A DNA stretch of 64,000 bases from JBEIGE01 sp040382055 (GCA_040382055.1 JBEIGE010000002.1:144125-208124); one strand, 5' to 3'. Shown: positions 9,323-17,852, numbered from the stretch's first letter. The notes: generated by a model not told the origin, from the sequence alone. A program made the numbers and translations.

Positions 9323-9718
9323 TTATGGGTTGTTTGCCGCCAATTTGAGTGCGGGCTTTTCTTCTGATGAAGCTACAGGTCGCAGCTGGCCCTCAATGAT
9401 CGCTCCCTCGTGCATTTCAACTGCAATGTAGTGAACGTCACCTGTAATTCTGGCTTTAGGCTGGAGCTCCAACATCTGGCCCGCGAAGATAGGACCTTTC
9501 ACGGTTCCGTTGACAATGACGTGGTCTGAATAAATTTGTCCAGTCACTGTGGCAGTTTCCGAAATCACCAAAATACTCGGGTGCTCGTCATTGGCCCGGA
9601 TATCGCCCATCACCTGACCGTCAATACGCAATCCGTCGGTGAACCTGATATTCCCTTCAATCTTGCTGCCGTAAGCGATCAGGCTCTTGATCGGTGGTTG
9701 TTTTCTCTTCTTGAACAT
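9323..9718 (-). CDS. Bactofilin (polymer-forming cytoskeletal protein)
   Basis: 131 residues with the bactofilin beta-helix repeats: short hydrophobic steps rich in Gly and Ile/Val (KIEGNIRFTDGLRIDGQVMG, GTVKGPIFAGQ, ARITGDVHYIAVEM). The N-terminus is basic (MFKKRKQPP), which may serve membrane association. Bactofilins self-assemble into filaments that help to place cell-wall enzymes. The ATG at 9718 has AAGGA seven nt upstream. It follows the coiled-coil membrane protein gene by 33 nt, suggesting the pair act together. Confidence 0.9.
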   Translation of the reverse strand: MFKKRKQPPIKSLIAYGSKIEGNIRFTDGLRIDGQVMGDIRANDEHPSILVISETATVTGQIYSDHVIVNGTVKGPIFAGQMLELQPKARITGDVHYIAVEMHEGAIIEGQLRPVASSEEKPALKLAANNP

Positions 9719-9751
9719 GATGAATCCTTAAATGGCAAACCGCTTGATGGG

Positions 9752-10480
9752 TTACAACTTGATTGATTGAGAAGCCTTGATCAAGGTACCGTTGGTAACT
9801 TTAGCAGACACCGATTTCACTTGCACTTGGGGTGGGAGTTCGAAAATACCCTGGGCACGCCCATACTGCTTGAATTTAAGGCTTTGACCGCCACCAGGAA
9901 GCGTGGCTGACCAGGGCTTTCCCGCTAAAAGACCACTGAACGTCAACTCAAGCAAGCCCGTGAATTCAGGCGCATCCTTGAGCGGTTGAATAACCAGAAT
10001 CTGCCACTTAACTTCACGGCCGTTGTTAACCTCGGCCTGGAAACCGCGAATAGCCAGATTTTCCCCTCCAACTGCCGGGATCAATTTTTCAAAAAAAGCC
10101 AAATCCTCGCGCAGGACACGATTGTCAGCCTCAAGTTGCTTGCTGGAGGCCAGCAGACGCTCCTGATTTGCCTTTTCAGCGATTAACAAGGTGGTCGATG
10201 TATTGGCGACGGACTGTGCTTTATCTCTGTCTGCCTTCACCGTTTCAAGTTGTTGCAGGGTGTTGGCAAGTTCAATCCGGATCTTGCTCAAATCATCCGA
10301 AGTGCCGCCTTCGATACCAGCAATATCTTTGCCGAACTCGAAGGCCCACAGACCAATCGCAGCGCAAATACCCAGAACAAAAGCCAGCATGGCCCAGCGA
10401 AAAGGCCAGGGCAAAGAACTCCTGACGGCCATACGCGGAGCACTGATAGTCAAACGGCGGCGGAGTAGGCGAAATCTCAT
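9752..10480 (-). CDS. Membrane protein with coiled coil (DUF6776-like)
   Basis: 242 residues. A basic N-terminus (MRFRLLRRRL) is followed by one transmembrane helix (about residues 29-50), a coiled coil (about 60-130, rich in Leu, Glu, Lys and Gln) and a beta-rich C-terminal domain ending in KASQSIKL. The topology predicts a periplasmic body. I believe this is the family named DUF6776, which sits next to bactofilin genes in Burkholderiales, but I am not certain of the name. Its place directly upstream of the bactofilin suggests a link between cytoskeleton and envelope; that is inference. Confidence 0.75.
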   Translation of the reverse strand: MRFRLLRRRLTISAPRMAVRSSLPWPFRWAMLAFVLGICAAIGLWAFEFGKDIAGIEGGTSDDLSKIRIELANTLQQLETVKADRDKAQSVANTSTTLLIAEKANQERLLASSKQLEADNRVLREDLAFFEKLIPAVGGENLAIRGFQAEVNNGREVKWQILVIQPLKDAPEFTGLLELTFSGLLAGKPWSATLPGGGQSLKFKQYGRAQGIFELPPQVQVKSVSAKVTNGTLIKASQSIKL

Positions 10481-10507
10481 GGGAAGCGAAGTCTATCAGC
10501 CGCCAAC

Positions 10508-10545
10508 AAGAAAGCCGGCAAAACAAAAGTTCTGCCGGCTTTCTT
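10508..10545 (-). terminator. Intrinsic terminator after rpsI
   Basis: A perfect 13-bp inverted repeat, AAGAAAGCCGGCA and TGCCGGCTTTCTT, encloses a 12-nt loop. It lies 37 nt after the rpsI stop and before the coiled-coil gene. The A/T ends allow it to work on either strand. Confidence 0.85.
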
Positions 10546-10581
10546 GATGTAACAGCCTGGAAAGGTGTAACTTTTCTGAAG

Positions 10582-10974
10582 TTAACGTTTGCTGAACTGC
10601 TTGCGACGGCGAGCAGAGTGCAAACCAACCTTTTTACGCTCAACTTCACGGGCGTCACGGGTTACAAATCCCGCCTGGCTCAACATCGGCTTGAGTGAAG
10701 CATCGTAGTCAATCAGTGCGCGGGTAATGCCGTGGCGCACAGCACCGGCTTGCCCTGACTCACCACCACCGGCAACGTTAACCATCACGTCAAAAGTCTC
10801 GGCGTGATTGGTCAGCAGCAATGGTTGCTTGCAAATCATGATCGAAGTAGCACGGCCAAAAAACTTTTGTATATCTTTGCCATTCACCACAATTTGGCCT
10901 GAGCCTTTTTTCAGAAACACACGCGCGACGCTGGATTTGCGGCGGCCAGTGCCATTGTTCCATTCACCGATCAT
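10582..10974 (-). CDS. rpsI: 30S ribosomal protein S9
   Basis: 130 residues, the family length. The core GTGRRKSSVARVFLKKGSG is at the start and the Lys/Arg-rich tail ends in QFSKR, which reaches into the P site of the ribosome. It overlaps the end of rplM by 4 nt, so the two are translationally coupled as in most bacteria. Confidence 0.97.
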   Translation of the reverse strand: MIGEWNNGTGRRKSSVARVFLKKGSGQIVVNGKDIQKFFGRATSIMICKQPLLLTNHAETFDVMVNVAGGGESGQAGAVRHGITRALIDYDASLKPMLSQAGFVTRDAREVERKKVGLHSARRRKQFSKR

Positions 10975-11441
10975 TTGGCGGCCTCTCTTTTGACTGCGTT
11001 GGCAGAAATGCCAGGAATGTCCAGAACCTTAGGCTGCTGGGCGGTGTGGGGATGCTCAGCGCCACCATAAACCTTGAGTTTTTTGATCATGGCGTAGCCA
11101 AGAGGGCCTTTGGGCAGCATGCCTTTGACGGCTTTTTCGAGGGCGCGCCCTGGAAATTTGCTTTGCATGTCACGGAAATTGGTCGAAGAAATTCCACCTG
11201 GATAACCTGAGTGACGGTAGTAAATCTTGTCCAGTGGCTTGGCACCAGTAACACGAAGCTGTGAGGCATTGATGATGACGATAAAGTCACCGGTATCGAC
11301 GTGAGGCGTGTAAATGGCTTTGTGTTTGCCGCGTAAACGGAGAGCAACTTCGCTGGCTACTCGTCCGAGGACCTTGTCGGTCGCGTCAATCACAAACCAC
11401 TCGTGCACGACCTCAGCGGGTTTTGCGCTGAAAGTTGACAT
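10971..11441 (-). CDS. rplM: 50S ribosomal protein L13
   Basis: 156 residues, slightly longer than the E. coli protein owing to a 14-residue N-terminal extension (MSTFSAKPAEVVHE) and a C-terminal extension. Conserved segments WFVIDATDKVLGRVAS, LRGKHKAIYTPHVDTGDF and GMLPKGPLGYAMIKKLKVY are present. L13 is an early 23S rRNA-binding assembly protein. A long untranslated leader of roughly 175 nt precedes it, with a promoter at 11624-11652. Confidence 0.97.
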   Translation of the reverse strand: MSTFSAKPAEVVHEWFVIDATDKVLGRVASEVALRLRGKHKAIYTPHVDTGDFIVIINASQLRVTGAKPLDKIYYRHSGYPGGISSTNFRDMQSKFPGRALEKAVKGMLPKGPLGYAMIKKLKVYGGAEHPHTAQQPKVLDIPGISANAVKREAAK

Positions 11442-11623
11442 GAGTTTTCTCTTCTAAATGAAGGGTTTGGCGGGCTCTTTTCCACGGTCGGCGTTCCTTC
11501 TATTCCAAGCCAGACGGGTTTAGGCGTCAAGTTCGGTGGGAATCTCTTAGGTGGGAATTGCTTGAGGTAGCAAGTACTACAAACACTTCGCCGCGGAGCC
11601 ACAAAAGCGCTGCGAAGCCCGCG

Positions 11624-11652
11624 ATTATACGAAACTGGCCCTGTTCGCGCAA
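11624..11652 (-). promoter_or_regulatory. Predicted sigma-70 promoter of rplM-rpsI
   Basis: Minus-strand TTGCGC (11647-11652), a 17-nt spacer and a perfect TATAAT (11624-11629). Transcription would start near 11617, giving a leader of about 175 nt before rplM, long enough for autoregulation by L13; no leader fold was established. Confidence 0.7.
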
Positions 11653-11692
11653 ATCAGCTCAAAATGGCAAGCTACAGGGTTACCATCTCACC

Positions 11693-12592
11693 ATGTTCAG
11701 TTACCGACACGCCTTTCACGCAGGCAACCACGCCGATGTGCTCAAACACACAGTGCTTCTGGCCATTCTGAAGCACCTGATTGAGAAAGAAACCGCCCTT
11801 ACCGTTCTGGATACCCATGCTGGTGCTGGTTTGTACCGCCTTGACGGTGAATATGCAGAAACCAGTGGTGAAGCCGCCCAAGGTGTCGCCCGCCTGCTGA
11901 CCAAACCGCAAACCGAAGGACAAGAAGCTCTTGCGCCGGCGCTGCAGGACTATGTGGACATGATTGCCAGTTTCAACAACAAGGGAAGCCACAAGGTTTA
12001 TCCTGGCTCACCCTTCATTATTCAGCGCCTCCTGCGGGACCGGGACAAACTCAAACTGTTCGAAATTCATCCGACAGATAGCAAAACTCTGGGTGCCAAT
12101 ATTGCCCAGCTTGAAGCCGGGCGACAAGTTGCCGTATTGCGCGAAGATGGCTTTGAGGGCATCAAGAAATTCCTGCCACCGCCGGTCAAACGTGCCCTGG
12201 TCTTATGCGACCCAAGCTATGAGATCAAGAGTGATTACGTACGCGTTTCAGACATGATCGCTGACGCACTGAAACGCTTTGCAACCGGCACCTATGTGGT
12301 TTGGTACCCCATTATTCCCAGGCCGGAGGCCCATGACTTGCCAAGAAAGTTGAAAACCTTGGCTACCAAGTTGGGGAAAGCCTGGTTACACGCCAGCTTG
12401 ACGGTTAAATCAAGCAAGCTCACCACCGATGCCGCCGGAGAGACCGTCCGGCCCGGACTGCCAGCCAGCGGCATGTTTGTCATCAACCCGCCGCATACCC
12501 TGAAAGTCAAGCTTCAAGCGGCGCTGCCTCAAATGGTCAGCTTGCTGGGCCAGGACCGCAACGCAAGTTTCAACCTCGAATCAGGCGGCTGA
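11693..12592 (+). CDS. rlmJ: 23S rRNA (adenine(2030)-N(6))-methyltransferase RlmJ
   Basis: 299 residues from the ATG at 11693, whose product opens MFSYRHAFHAGNHADVLKH, the RlmJ signature. The SAM-binding and catalytic motifs follow (LDTHAGAGLY and the DPSYE motif near residue 175). RlmJ methylates A2030 of 23S rRNA during assembly. The open frame extends upstream to 11558, but that part lies in the rplM leader region and has no homologous look. It is divergent from rplM and convergent with metF. Confidence 0.93.
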   Translation: MFSYRHAFHAGNHADVLKHTVLLAILKHLIEKETALTVLDTHAGAGLYRLDGEYAETSGEAAQGVARLLTKPQTEGQEALAPALQDYVDMIASFNNKGSHKVYPGSPFIIQRLLRDRDKLKLFEIHPTDSKTLGANIAQLEAGRQVAVLREDGFEGIKKFLPPPVKRALVLCDPSYEIKSDYVRVSDMIADALKRFATGTYVVWYPIIPRPEAHDLPRKLKTLATKLGKAWLHASLTVKSSKLTTDAAGETVRPGLPASGMFVINPPHTLKVKLQAALPQMVSLLGQDRNASFNLESGG

Positions 12593-12706
12593 ACACCGTC
12601 TTTATGAGACGATGACCCAGCAGGACTCGTGTGTTTGATAAAGCTAGCGACAAAGTCAAATCCTGAACGGGCGCACGCTGCAAACTGATCAACCCGCTTT
12701 AGCCGC

Positions 12707-13555
12707 CTAACCCGCTAAAAGCCCCATGCGTTTGCATATCTCCAGCGTTGACGCGCTCTGGTTCATGCTATAAAAATGCAAAGCAGGGACACCGCCTGCA
12801 CGCAGTTGCTCACACAGATCGGTGACCACATCCAGGCCAAAGGCTTTGATGGATGCCGTATCGTCACCAAACCCTTGCAAACGCAAACGAATCCAACGGG
12901 GAATTTCTGCACCGCAAGCATCGGAGAAACGCATCAACTGGGTCGAACTGGTGATTGGCATGATGCCGGGTACCACCGGTGCGGTTACGCCTTGGGCATC
13001 GGCTTCTTCAACAAAACGGAAGTACGCGTCAGAGTTGAAAAAATACTGGGTGATAGCGCTATTGGCACCCGCTTTGATCTTCTCAACATATGCCTTCAAA
13101 TCGGATTCTGGTGATTTAGCCTGCGGATGCACCTCCGGGTATGCTGCCACCTCAATGAAAAAATCATCTCCGGTCTCGGCCCGGATGAATTCCACCAAAT
13201 CGCGTGCGTATTGAAACTCACCACCGGCACCATAACCGCTAGGCAAATCGCCGCGCAGCGCAACTAAACGGCTGACTCCCATAGATTTCAGGGTTGCCAG
13301 TTGCTCGCGCACAGTGGCTTTGGTTGCACCGATGCATGAGATGTGTGAGGCAGCAGGAACACCCTCAGACAAAATATCGCGCACCGTTGAAAAAGTACCT
13401 TCCTGGGTAGATCCGCCTGCACCAAAGGTCACAGAACAGAACTCGGGCTTGAGTACATACAGCTGTTGCCGCACCAAACGCAAGCGCTCCACACCTTCCG
13501 GTGTTTTGGGAGGAAAAAACTCAATGCTGATCGGTAAATCGTTGGGATAGCGCAT
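12707..13555 (-). CDS. metF: 5,10-methylenetetrahydrofolate reductase
   Basis: 282 residues, the size of bacterial MetF. Conserved N-terminal ISIEFFPPKTPEG (with the catalytic Glu), SVTFGAGGST, and the FAD-binding LVALRGDLP segment are visible. The enzyme reduces methylene-THF to methyl-THF for methionine synthesis. It starts 9 nt after tlyA and is the last gene of the ahcY-tlyA-metF operon, placing it under the SAH riboswitch. Confidence 0.96.
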   Translation of the reverse strand: MRYPNDLPISIEFFPPKTPEGVERLRLVRQQLYVLKPEFCSVTFGAGGSTQEGTFSTVRDILSEGVPAASHISCIGATKATVREQLATLKSMGVSRLVALRGDLPSGYGAGGEFQYARDLVEFIRAETGDDFFIEVAAYPEVHPQAKSPESDLKAYVEKIKAGANSAITQYFFNSDAYFRFVEEADAQGVTAPVVPGIMPITSSTQLMRFSDACGAEIPRWIRLRLQGFGDDTASIKAFGLDVVTDLCEQLRAGGVPALHFYSMNQSASTLEICKRMGLLAG

Positions 13556-13564
13556 GGATTTATC

Positions 13565-14395
13565 TTAAACAGGTTTGCTGGCGTGAATAAAAAATTCCCG
13601 GTTCCCGTCGCCTCCCGCGATGGGCGAATCGAACCAGGCGTGTACCTTCAGCCCCGCATCAGCGCAGGCATCGCGTAGGCGCTGTTCTACAAACAGATAG
13701 GAGGCAGCGTCACGCACGATGCCTCCCTTACCTACCTGCCCGGGTTGGAGTTCAAATTGGGGTTTGACCAAAGACAACACCACGCCACCGGGTTTTAACA
13801 GTGCAACGATGGACGGCAACATCAGGGTCTGCGAGATGAAGGACACATCAATGACGGCCAGATCGAATGCGGGATCTTGCGGGGTTGGAAGTTCAGTGCC
13901 GTCTTCGCCCGCAAGATTCAAAGAAATACCGCTTTCATGCCAGCCAGGATAAGGGTTATCAGCTATCAAATCAGAAGCAACAAGTGACCGGGCATTAACG
14001 CCTTCAACACACCTCACGCGCGGATCATTGCGCAGACTGGGATGCAACTGGGCGCTCCCCACATCCACGCCAACCACCGAAGTGGCTCCCGATTTGAGCA
14101 AACAATCCGTGAAACCACCGGTCGATTGGCCAACATCCAGGCAGGTCAAACCAACCACAGACAAACCCGACTGTTTGAGAGCGGCCTCCAGCTTGAGCCC
14201 GCCCCGGGACACATATCGGGCCTCAGAGTCGTCCAGAAGGCGCACCCGAGCACCTTCTGGAACCTCATCCCCATTCTTGACAATTCGACGCCAGGAATCG
14301 GCCTGCATCCACTCGACGCCATCTCCAATAAGACGCTGGGCCTGAGAGCGGGTGCTGGCCAGCCCACGCTGAACCAGCAATTGATCAATCCGCAT
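13565..14395 (-). CDS. tlyA: TlyA-family rRNA 2'-O-methyltransferase
   Basis: 276 residues. An N-terminal S4 RNA-binding domain (MRIDQLLVQRGLASTRSQAQ) is followed by an FtsJ-like SAM methyltransferase domain with motif I LDVGQSTGGFTDCLL near residue 87 and the K-D-K-E type residues. TlyA proteins methylate ribosomal RNA, although this branch was first labelled hemolysin. An unusual stretch of about 30 residues (LIADNPYPGWHESGIS onward, residues about 142-172) interrupts the usual spacing between the GVNAR segment and the DLAVIDVSF strand. It overlaps a short repeat-like motif at 13963-13979. The gene lies 12 nt after ahcY. Confidence 0.88.
   Translation of the reverse strand: MRIDQLLVQRGLASTRSQAQRLIGDGVEWMQADSWRRIVKNGDEVPEGARVRLLDDSEARYVSRGGLKLEAALKQSGLSVVGLTCLDVGQSTGGFTDCLLKSGATSVVGVDVGSAQLHPSLRNDPRVRCVEGVNARSLVASDLIADNPYPGWHESGISLNLAGEDGTELPTPQDPAFDLAVIDVSFISQTLMLPSIVALLKPGGVVLSLVKPQFELQPGQVGKGGIVRDAASYLFVEQRLRDACADAGLKVHAWFDSPIAGGDGNREFFIHASKPV
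13949..13979 (+). repeat. Short dispersed repeat-like motif inside tlyA
   Basis: The 17-mer at 13963-13979 (GCTATCAAATCAGAAGC) matches a 17-mer inside uvrA at 31763-31779 at 15 of 17 positions. The preceding GATAAGGG...GCTA segment (13949-13966) matches 26542-26559, upstream of the Bug gene, at 14 of 18. It falls in a protein stretch that looks inserted relative to the TlyA family. Confidence 0.5.
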
Positions 14396-14407
14396 AAACG
14401 CGGCAGA

Positions 14408-15856
14408 TCAGTAGCGGTAGGTGTCGGCCTTGTAGGGACCGGCTTTGCTCACACCAATGTAAGAAGCCTGCTCGTCGCTCAGCTCTGTGAGCATTGCGCC
14501 AACTTTTTTCAGGTGCAGACGCGCCACTTTTTCGTCCAGGTGCTTGGGTAGCACATAGACCTGTCCTGCCTTGTACTCTTTGGTCTTGGTAAAGAGTTCA
14601 ATCTGGGCAATGGTCTGGTTGGCAAAGCTGGATGACATGACAAAACTGGGGTGGCCGGTGCCACAACCCAGATTGACCAGGCGGCCTTTGGCCAACAGGA
14701 TGATGCGCTTGGAGGGCGTCTTGCCTTTGGCCGGGAAAATCACATGATCCACCTGGGGCTTGATTTCTTCCCACTTCAGCTTTTCCAGTGAGCTCACATC
14801 GATCTCGTTGTCGAAGTGGCCAATATTGCAAACGATGGCCTGGTCTTTCATGGCCGCCATGTGCTTGAAGGTAATGACGTTCTTGTTGCCGGTGGCAGAA
14901 ACAAAAATATCGGCCTTGTCAGCAGCCTATTCCATAGTGACAACCTTGTAACCTTCCATCGCAGCTTGCAAGGCGTTGATCGGATCGATCTCGGTCACCC
15001 AGACTTGCGCTGACAGGGCGCGCAGGGCCTGGGCCGAGCCCTTGCCCACATCGCCATAGCCAGCCACCACAGCCACTTTGCCGGCGATCATCACGTCGGT
15101 CGCGCGCTTGATGGCATCGACCAAGGATTCACGGCAGCCATAGAGGTTGTCAAACTTGCTCTTGGTGACGGAGTCATTCACATTGATGGCACGGAAAGCC
15201 AAGGTGCCCTTGGCTGACATTTCTTTCAAACGCAGAACACCGGTAGTGGTCTCTTCGGTCACGCCAATAATGTTTTTCAGGCGACGGCTATACCAGGTGG
15301 GATCAACCTTGAGCTTGGCACGGATTGAGCTGAAGAGGCAGATCTCCTCTTCGCTTCCGGGCTTGGACAGCACCTTGATGTCTTTCTCAGCACGCGCACC
15401 GAGGTGCATGAGTAATGTGGCATCGCCACCGTCGTCCAGAATCATGTTCGGGCCTTCGGTTTTGCTGCCTTTGGGGCCAAATTCAAAAATGCGGTGGGTG
15501 TAATCCCAGTAATCGGCGAGGGTCTCGCCCTTGTAGGCAAACACAGGCGTACCCTGGGCCACCAAGGCCGCGGCGGCATGGTCCTGGGTTGAGAAGATAT
15601 TGCACGATGCCCAACGCACTTCAGCACCCAGGGCTTGCAGGGTTTCAACCAGAACGCCGGTCTGAATTGTCATGTGCAAAGAACCCGTGATGCGCGCACC
15701 TTTCAGGGGTTGCGCCTTTGCATACTCTTCACGAATAGCCATCAGGCCGGGCATTTCGGTCTCGGCAATGGTCAGCTCTTTGTGGCCCCACTGAGCCAGG
15801 CTCAGGTCGGCAATTTTGTAGTCTTCAACGTTCTTGGCAAATTTCAACACGCTCAT
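14408..15856 (-). pseudogene. ahcY: Adenosylhomocysteinase gene interrupted by an in-frame TAG
   Basis: The full frame is 483 codons, the normal length of S-adenosylhomocysteine hydrolase, which splits SAH into adenosine and homocysteine. Codon 310 (14927-14929) is TAG where the family has Tyr (MEYAADKAD becomes ME-stop-AADKAD). The reading frame on both sides is the same, so this is a single substitution (TAC or TAT to TAG) and not a frameshift. Upstream parts are intact (GARITGSLHMTIQT, NAD fold GYGDVGKGSAQALRAL), as is the downstream part (CNIGHFDNEID, C-terminus KADTYRY). The truncated 309-residue product would lack the end of the NAD domain and the C-terminal dimer tail. TAG is used as an ordinary stop by other genes here, so recoding is unlikely; a sequencing error or a true mutation are both possible. 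Confidence 0.9.
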
Positions 15857-15930
15857 GGTTCACTCCAAAAGAAATTGTGAGAACCACATTTCCGGGTGAA
15901 GCTTGCTAGAAGGCTCACACCACAGACATG

Positions 15931-16003
15931 TGGGTGAGCGTCGTTGGGTGCAGATAAGTTCCGAGCCTCATTCACTTTGCGTGAACTGCAACGCTCCTCG
16001 GAA
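15931..16003 (-). promoter_or_regulatory. SAH riboswitch upstream of ahcY
   Basis: On the minus strand the sequence runs CCGAGGAGCGTTGCA, a small hairpin (GTTCAC-GCAAA-GTGAAT), GAGGCTCGG, then CAACGACGCTCACC. The segments pair as expected for the SAH riboswitch: CCGAG with CTCGG for P1 and GAGCG with CGCTC for the pseudoknot. This class binds S-adenosylhomocysteine and turns on genes that remove it. It ends 74 nt before the ahcY start and should govern the ahcY-tlyA-metF transcript. Confidence 0.93.
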
Positions 16004-16011
16004 TGGGCATG

Positions 16012-16017
16012 ATTATA
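16012..16017 (-). promoter_or_regulatory. -10 box of the ahcY promoter
   Basis: A perfect minus-strand TATAAT lies 8 nt before the conserved start of the SAH aptamer, so transcription begins just at the aptamer. No good -35 is seen (best candidate TTCAAC with an 18-nt spacer). Confidence 0.75.
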
Positions 16018-16110
16018 CAAACTGAAAATTTTGGGGTTGAATCGACAACATAACCCCTTGAGCCTGGGTTTCAATGCCTGAATCCAGCGGTGCGTTGCAA
16101 CAGTCGGGGA

Positions 16111-16608
16111 TTAGGCTTGCCTGCGCTGCGGCTCGCTCATGTGGAGAAATTTTGTCAGCAGGTCCCGCGGAGGCACGACCGATATTGACTTGAGCATTTG
16201 ACCCACATTCCCTCGGTGATAAGCGCCGTGGTTGATGACATGGTGAAGCATTTCCTCTCGGGTCATCGTTCCCGTATCGCCGTCGGTGAACTTGAAGGCC
16301 ACGCGTTCATCGAGTTCAGCGGATGTCGTTGTTGACACGTACTTTTCGTACCAACCGTCCGTTTCAGCCACGTTGAACTGGAGTTCATCCACTTCTGGCG
16401 TTGACTCTGTGTTGGTTGAAGCATAAAGATGCTGCTCACCCACAAGATGGGCCTGGAAGATTTTGTCAACGACATAGATGTGATTGAGCATGCGAATTGC
16501 TGTGTGAAGCACATCAGCGTGATCTGCCTGAGGCACAGCGGCAACCGCGTTGTACAACTCACGGTTCGCAGAAGACTTTTGAGCAAAGAGATATCTAAAT
16601 GCGTTCAT
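16111..16608 (-). CDS. DinB family protein
   Basis: 165 residues with the DinB/YfiT four-helix pattern. Three histidines that could form the metal site are visible: one early (HADVLHTAIRMLNHIYVVDKI) and the late HHVINHGAYHRGNVGQML motif. DinB-like proteins are metal-binding and often thiol- or damage-associated, with mostly unknown substrates. It is the first of a series of small minus-strand accessory genes (16.1-21.5 kb) with no shared pathway. Confidence 0.85.
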   Translation of the reverse strand: MNAFRYLFAQKSSANRELYNAVAAVPQADHADVLHTAIRMLNHIYVVDKIFQAHLVGEQHLYASTNTESTPEVDELQFNVAETDGWYEKYVSTTTSAELDERVAFKFTDGDTGTMTREEMLHHVINHGAYHRGNVGQMLKSISVVPPRDLLTKFLHMSEPQRRQA

Positions 16609-16767
16609 TGGTGGTTTGCTGTTTGGTTGGAATGGAATGCCTCACCAGTTGACATGATAGGCGGTGCCCTGCTTGACGTGTGACGTCCTGCCTTATGTTG
16701 AATTGGGTTCCAGTATGCCAATACCCGCGACCAACGTTTTGCTTTTAGAAGTCCGGGCGAGCAGGAG

Positions 16768-17160
16768 CTATTTGGGCCTGTGCATGGCACAAAGCTTGTT
16801 GCCGTCGGGGTCCCTGACGTAAGACAAATGAATCGCACCCAGGCTGCCTTCTCTCAAGCCCGGGGGGTCTTCGACAGACGTACCGCCGTGTTCAACCGCG
16901 GTGTCATGGAACTTGCGGACCAGCTCGGGTGAAGAGCACTTGAAACCGATGGTTCCGCCGTTGCCAAATGAGGCCGGCTCACCGTTGAGCGGCTCGCTCA
17001 CGCAGAACGTCCCACCGTCGTGCCGGTAGAACAGGCGAGTTTGCCCGGTGCTGTTCAAATTTCGCATCGCCTCACCAGCACCAAGCACGCCAAGCACGGC
17101 GTCATAAAAGCGCTTGGCGCGATCAATGTCGCTTGATCCAACCATGACATGACTGAACAT
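16768..17160 (-). CDS. VOC family protein (glyoxalase/bleomycin-resistance fold)
   Basis: 130 residues with the vicinal-oxygen-chelate fold: MFSHVMVGSSDIDRAKRFYD at the N-terminus and the closing SYVRDPDGNKLCAMH strand. The substrate cannot be predicted. The C-terminal phrase GNKLCA-H is shared with the VOC protein at 18446, which points to a duplication in this cluster. An AGGAGACGT ribosome site precedes the start. Confidence 0.88.
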   Translation of the reverse strand: MFSHVMVGSSDIDRAKRFYDAVLGVLGAGEAMRNLNSTGQTRLFYRHDGGTFCVSEPLNGEPASFGNGGTIGFKCSSPELVRKFHDTAVEHGGTSVEDPPGLREGSLGAIHLSYVRDPDGNKLCAMHRPK

Positions 17161-17204
17161 TTTTACGTCTCCTTTTGTTTCTGATGCGGGATTCTATAGA
17201 AGGA

Positions 17205-17780
17205 CTAATCAAGAGCCGCCTTGTACACACTGTTCTTGGGTACTGCCATCAGGCGTCGCAGCATGGGCATAAATTCGCTAAGCGCAAGGGTCTCGCCTGC
17301 CGGGTTAAATGCAGGGTTGTCATAAAGTTCGACAAACTCGGCCGTACGCTCATAGTGCGGGCTAGCCTTGAACATATCGCGCATGTCTCTGTTCATGCCA
17401 ATATGGTGAAAGAAGTTGTAGCCTTGGAATATTCCATGATGTTGAACCATCCAATGGTTTTCATCGCTGACAAAGGGTTTGAGAATCGCAGCGGCTATAT
17501 CGGGGTGATTGAAACTGCCCAAGGTGTCGCCGATGTCGTGCAGCAAAGCGCAAACAACGTACTCTTCATCCCTGCCGTCCTTCAACGCGAGGGTCGCGGT
17601 TTGGAGGCTATGCGCGAGTCGGTCTATGGGGAAACCACCATAGTCACCGTCCAGGAGTTGAAGGTGAGCCAGAACGCGATCTGGCAATGCCCTGGCCATC
17701 TTCATGGCCTCTGGAACAATCAATGCCCAGTCTTCTTTCGTGCTGTCTTCCATTCTGGTGAACTGTGCTCGGGCATTCAT
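17205..17780 (-). CDS. HD-domain protein (PhnZ/inositol-oxygenase-like)
   Basis: 191 residues. Metal-binding pattern: His in RLAHSLQTA, the HD pair in CALLHDIGD, a following NHPDIAAAIL and MVQHHGIFQ, which is the layout of the diiron HD oxygenases such as PhnZ rather than of phosphohydrolases. The substrate is unknown; related genes are found near phosphonate genes elsewhere, but none lie here. The start could also be the ATG at 17753 (MEDSTKEDW). Confidence 0.75.
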   Translation of the reverse strand: MNARAQFTRMEDSTKEDWALIVPEAMKMARALPDRVLAHLQLLDGDYGGFPIDRLAHSLQTATLALKDGRDEEYVVCALLHDIGDTLGSFNHPDIAAAILKPFVSDENHWMVQHHGIFQGYNFFHHIGMNRDMRDMFKASPHYERTAEFVELYDNPAFNPAGETLALSEFMPMLRRLMAVPKNSVYKAALD

Positions 17781-17852
17781 TACTGATTCCTTGGGTGTGA
17801 TGCGTGGATAGATTACTTGAAGTAGCGTATTTTCTGCCTGGCCATCGCTGAT

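Noticed and set aside
11558..11692. N-terminal extension of RlmJ from the longer frame
   Set aside because: It lies in the leader and promoter region of rplM, and the family start is at MFSYRHAFHAGN.
14927..14929. TAG recoding (pyrrolysine or other) as the explanation for ahcY
   Set aside because: Other genes in the window (tyrS, the M61 peptidase, the M23 peptidase) end with TAG, so TAG is an ordinary stop.
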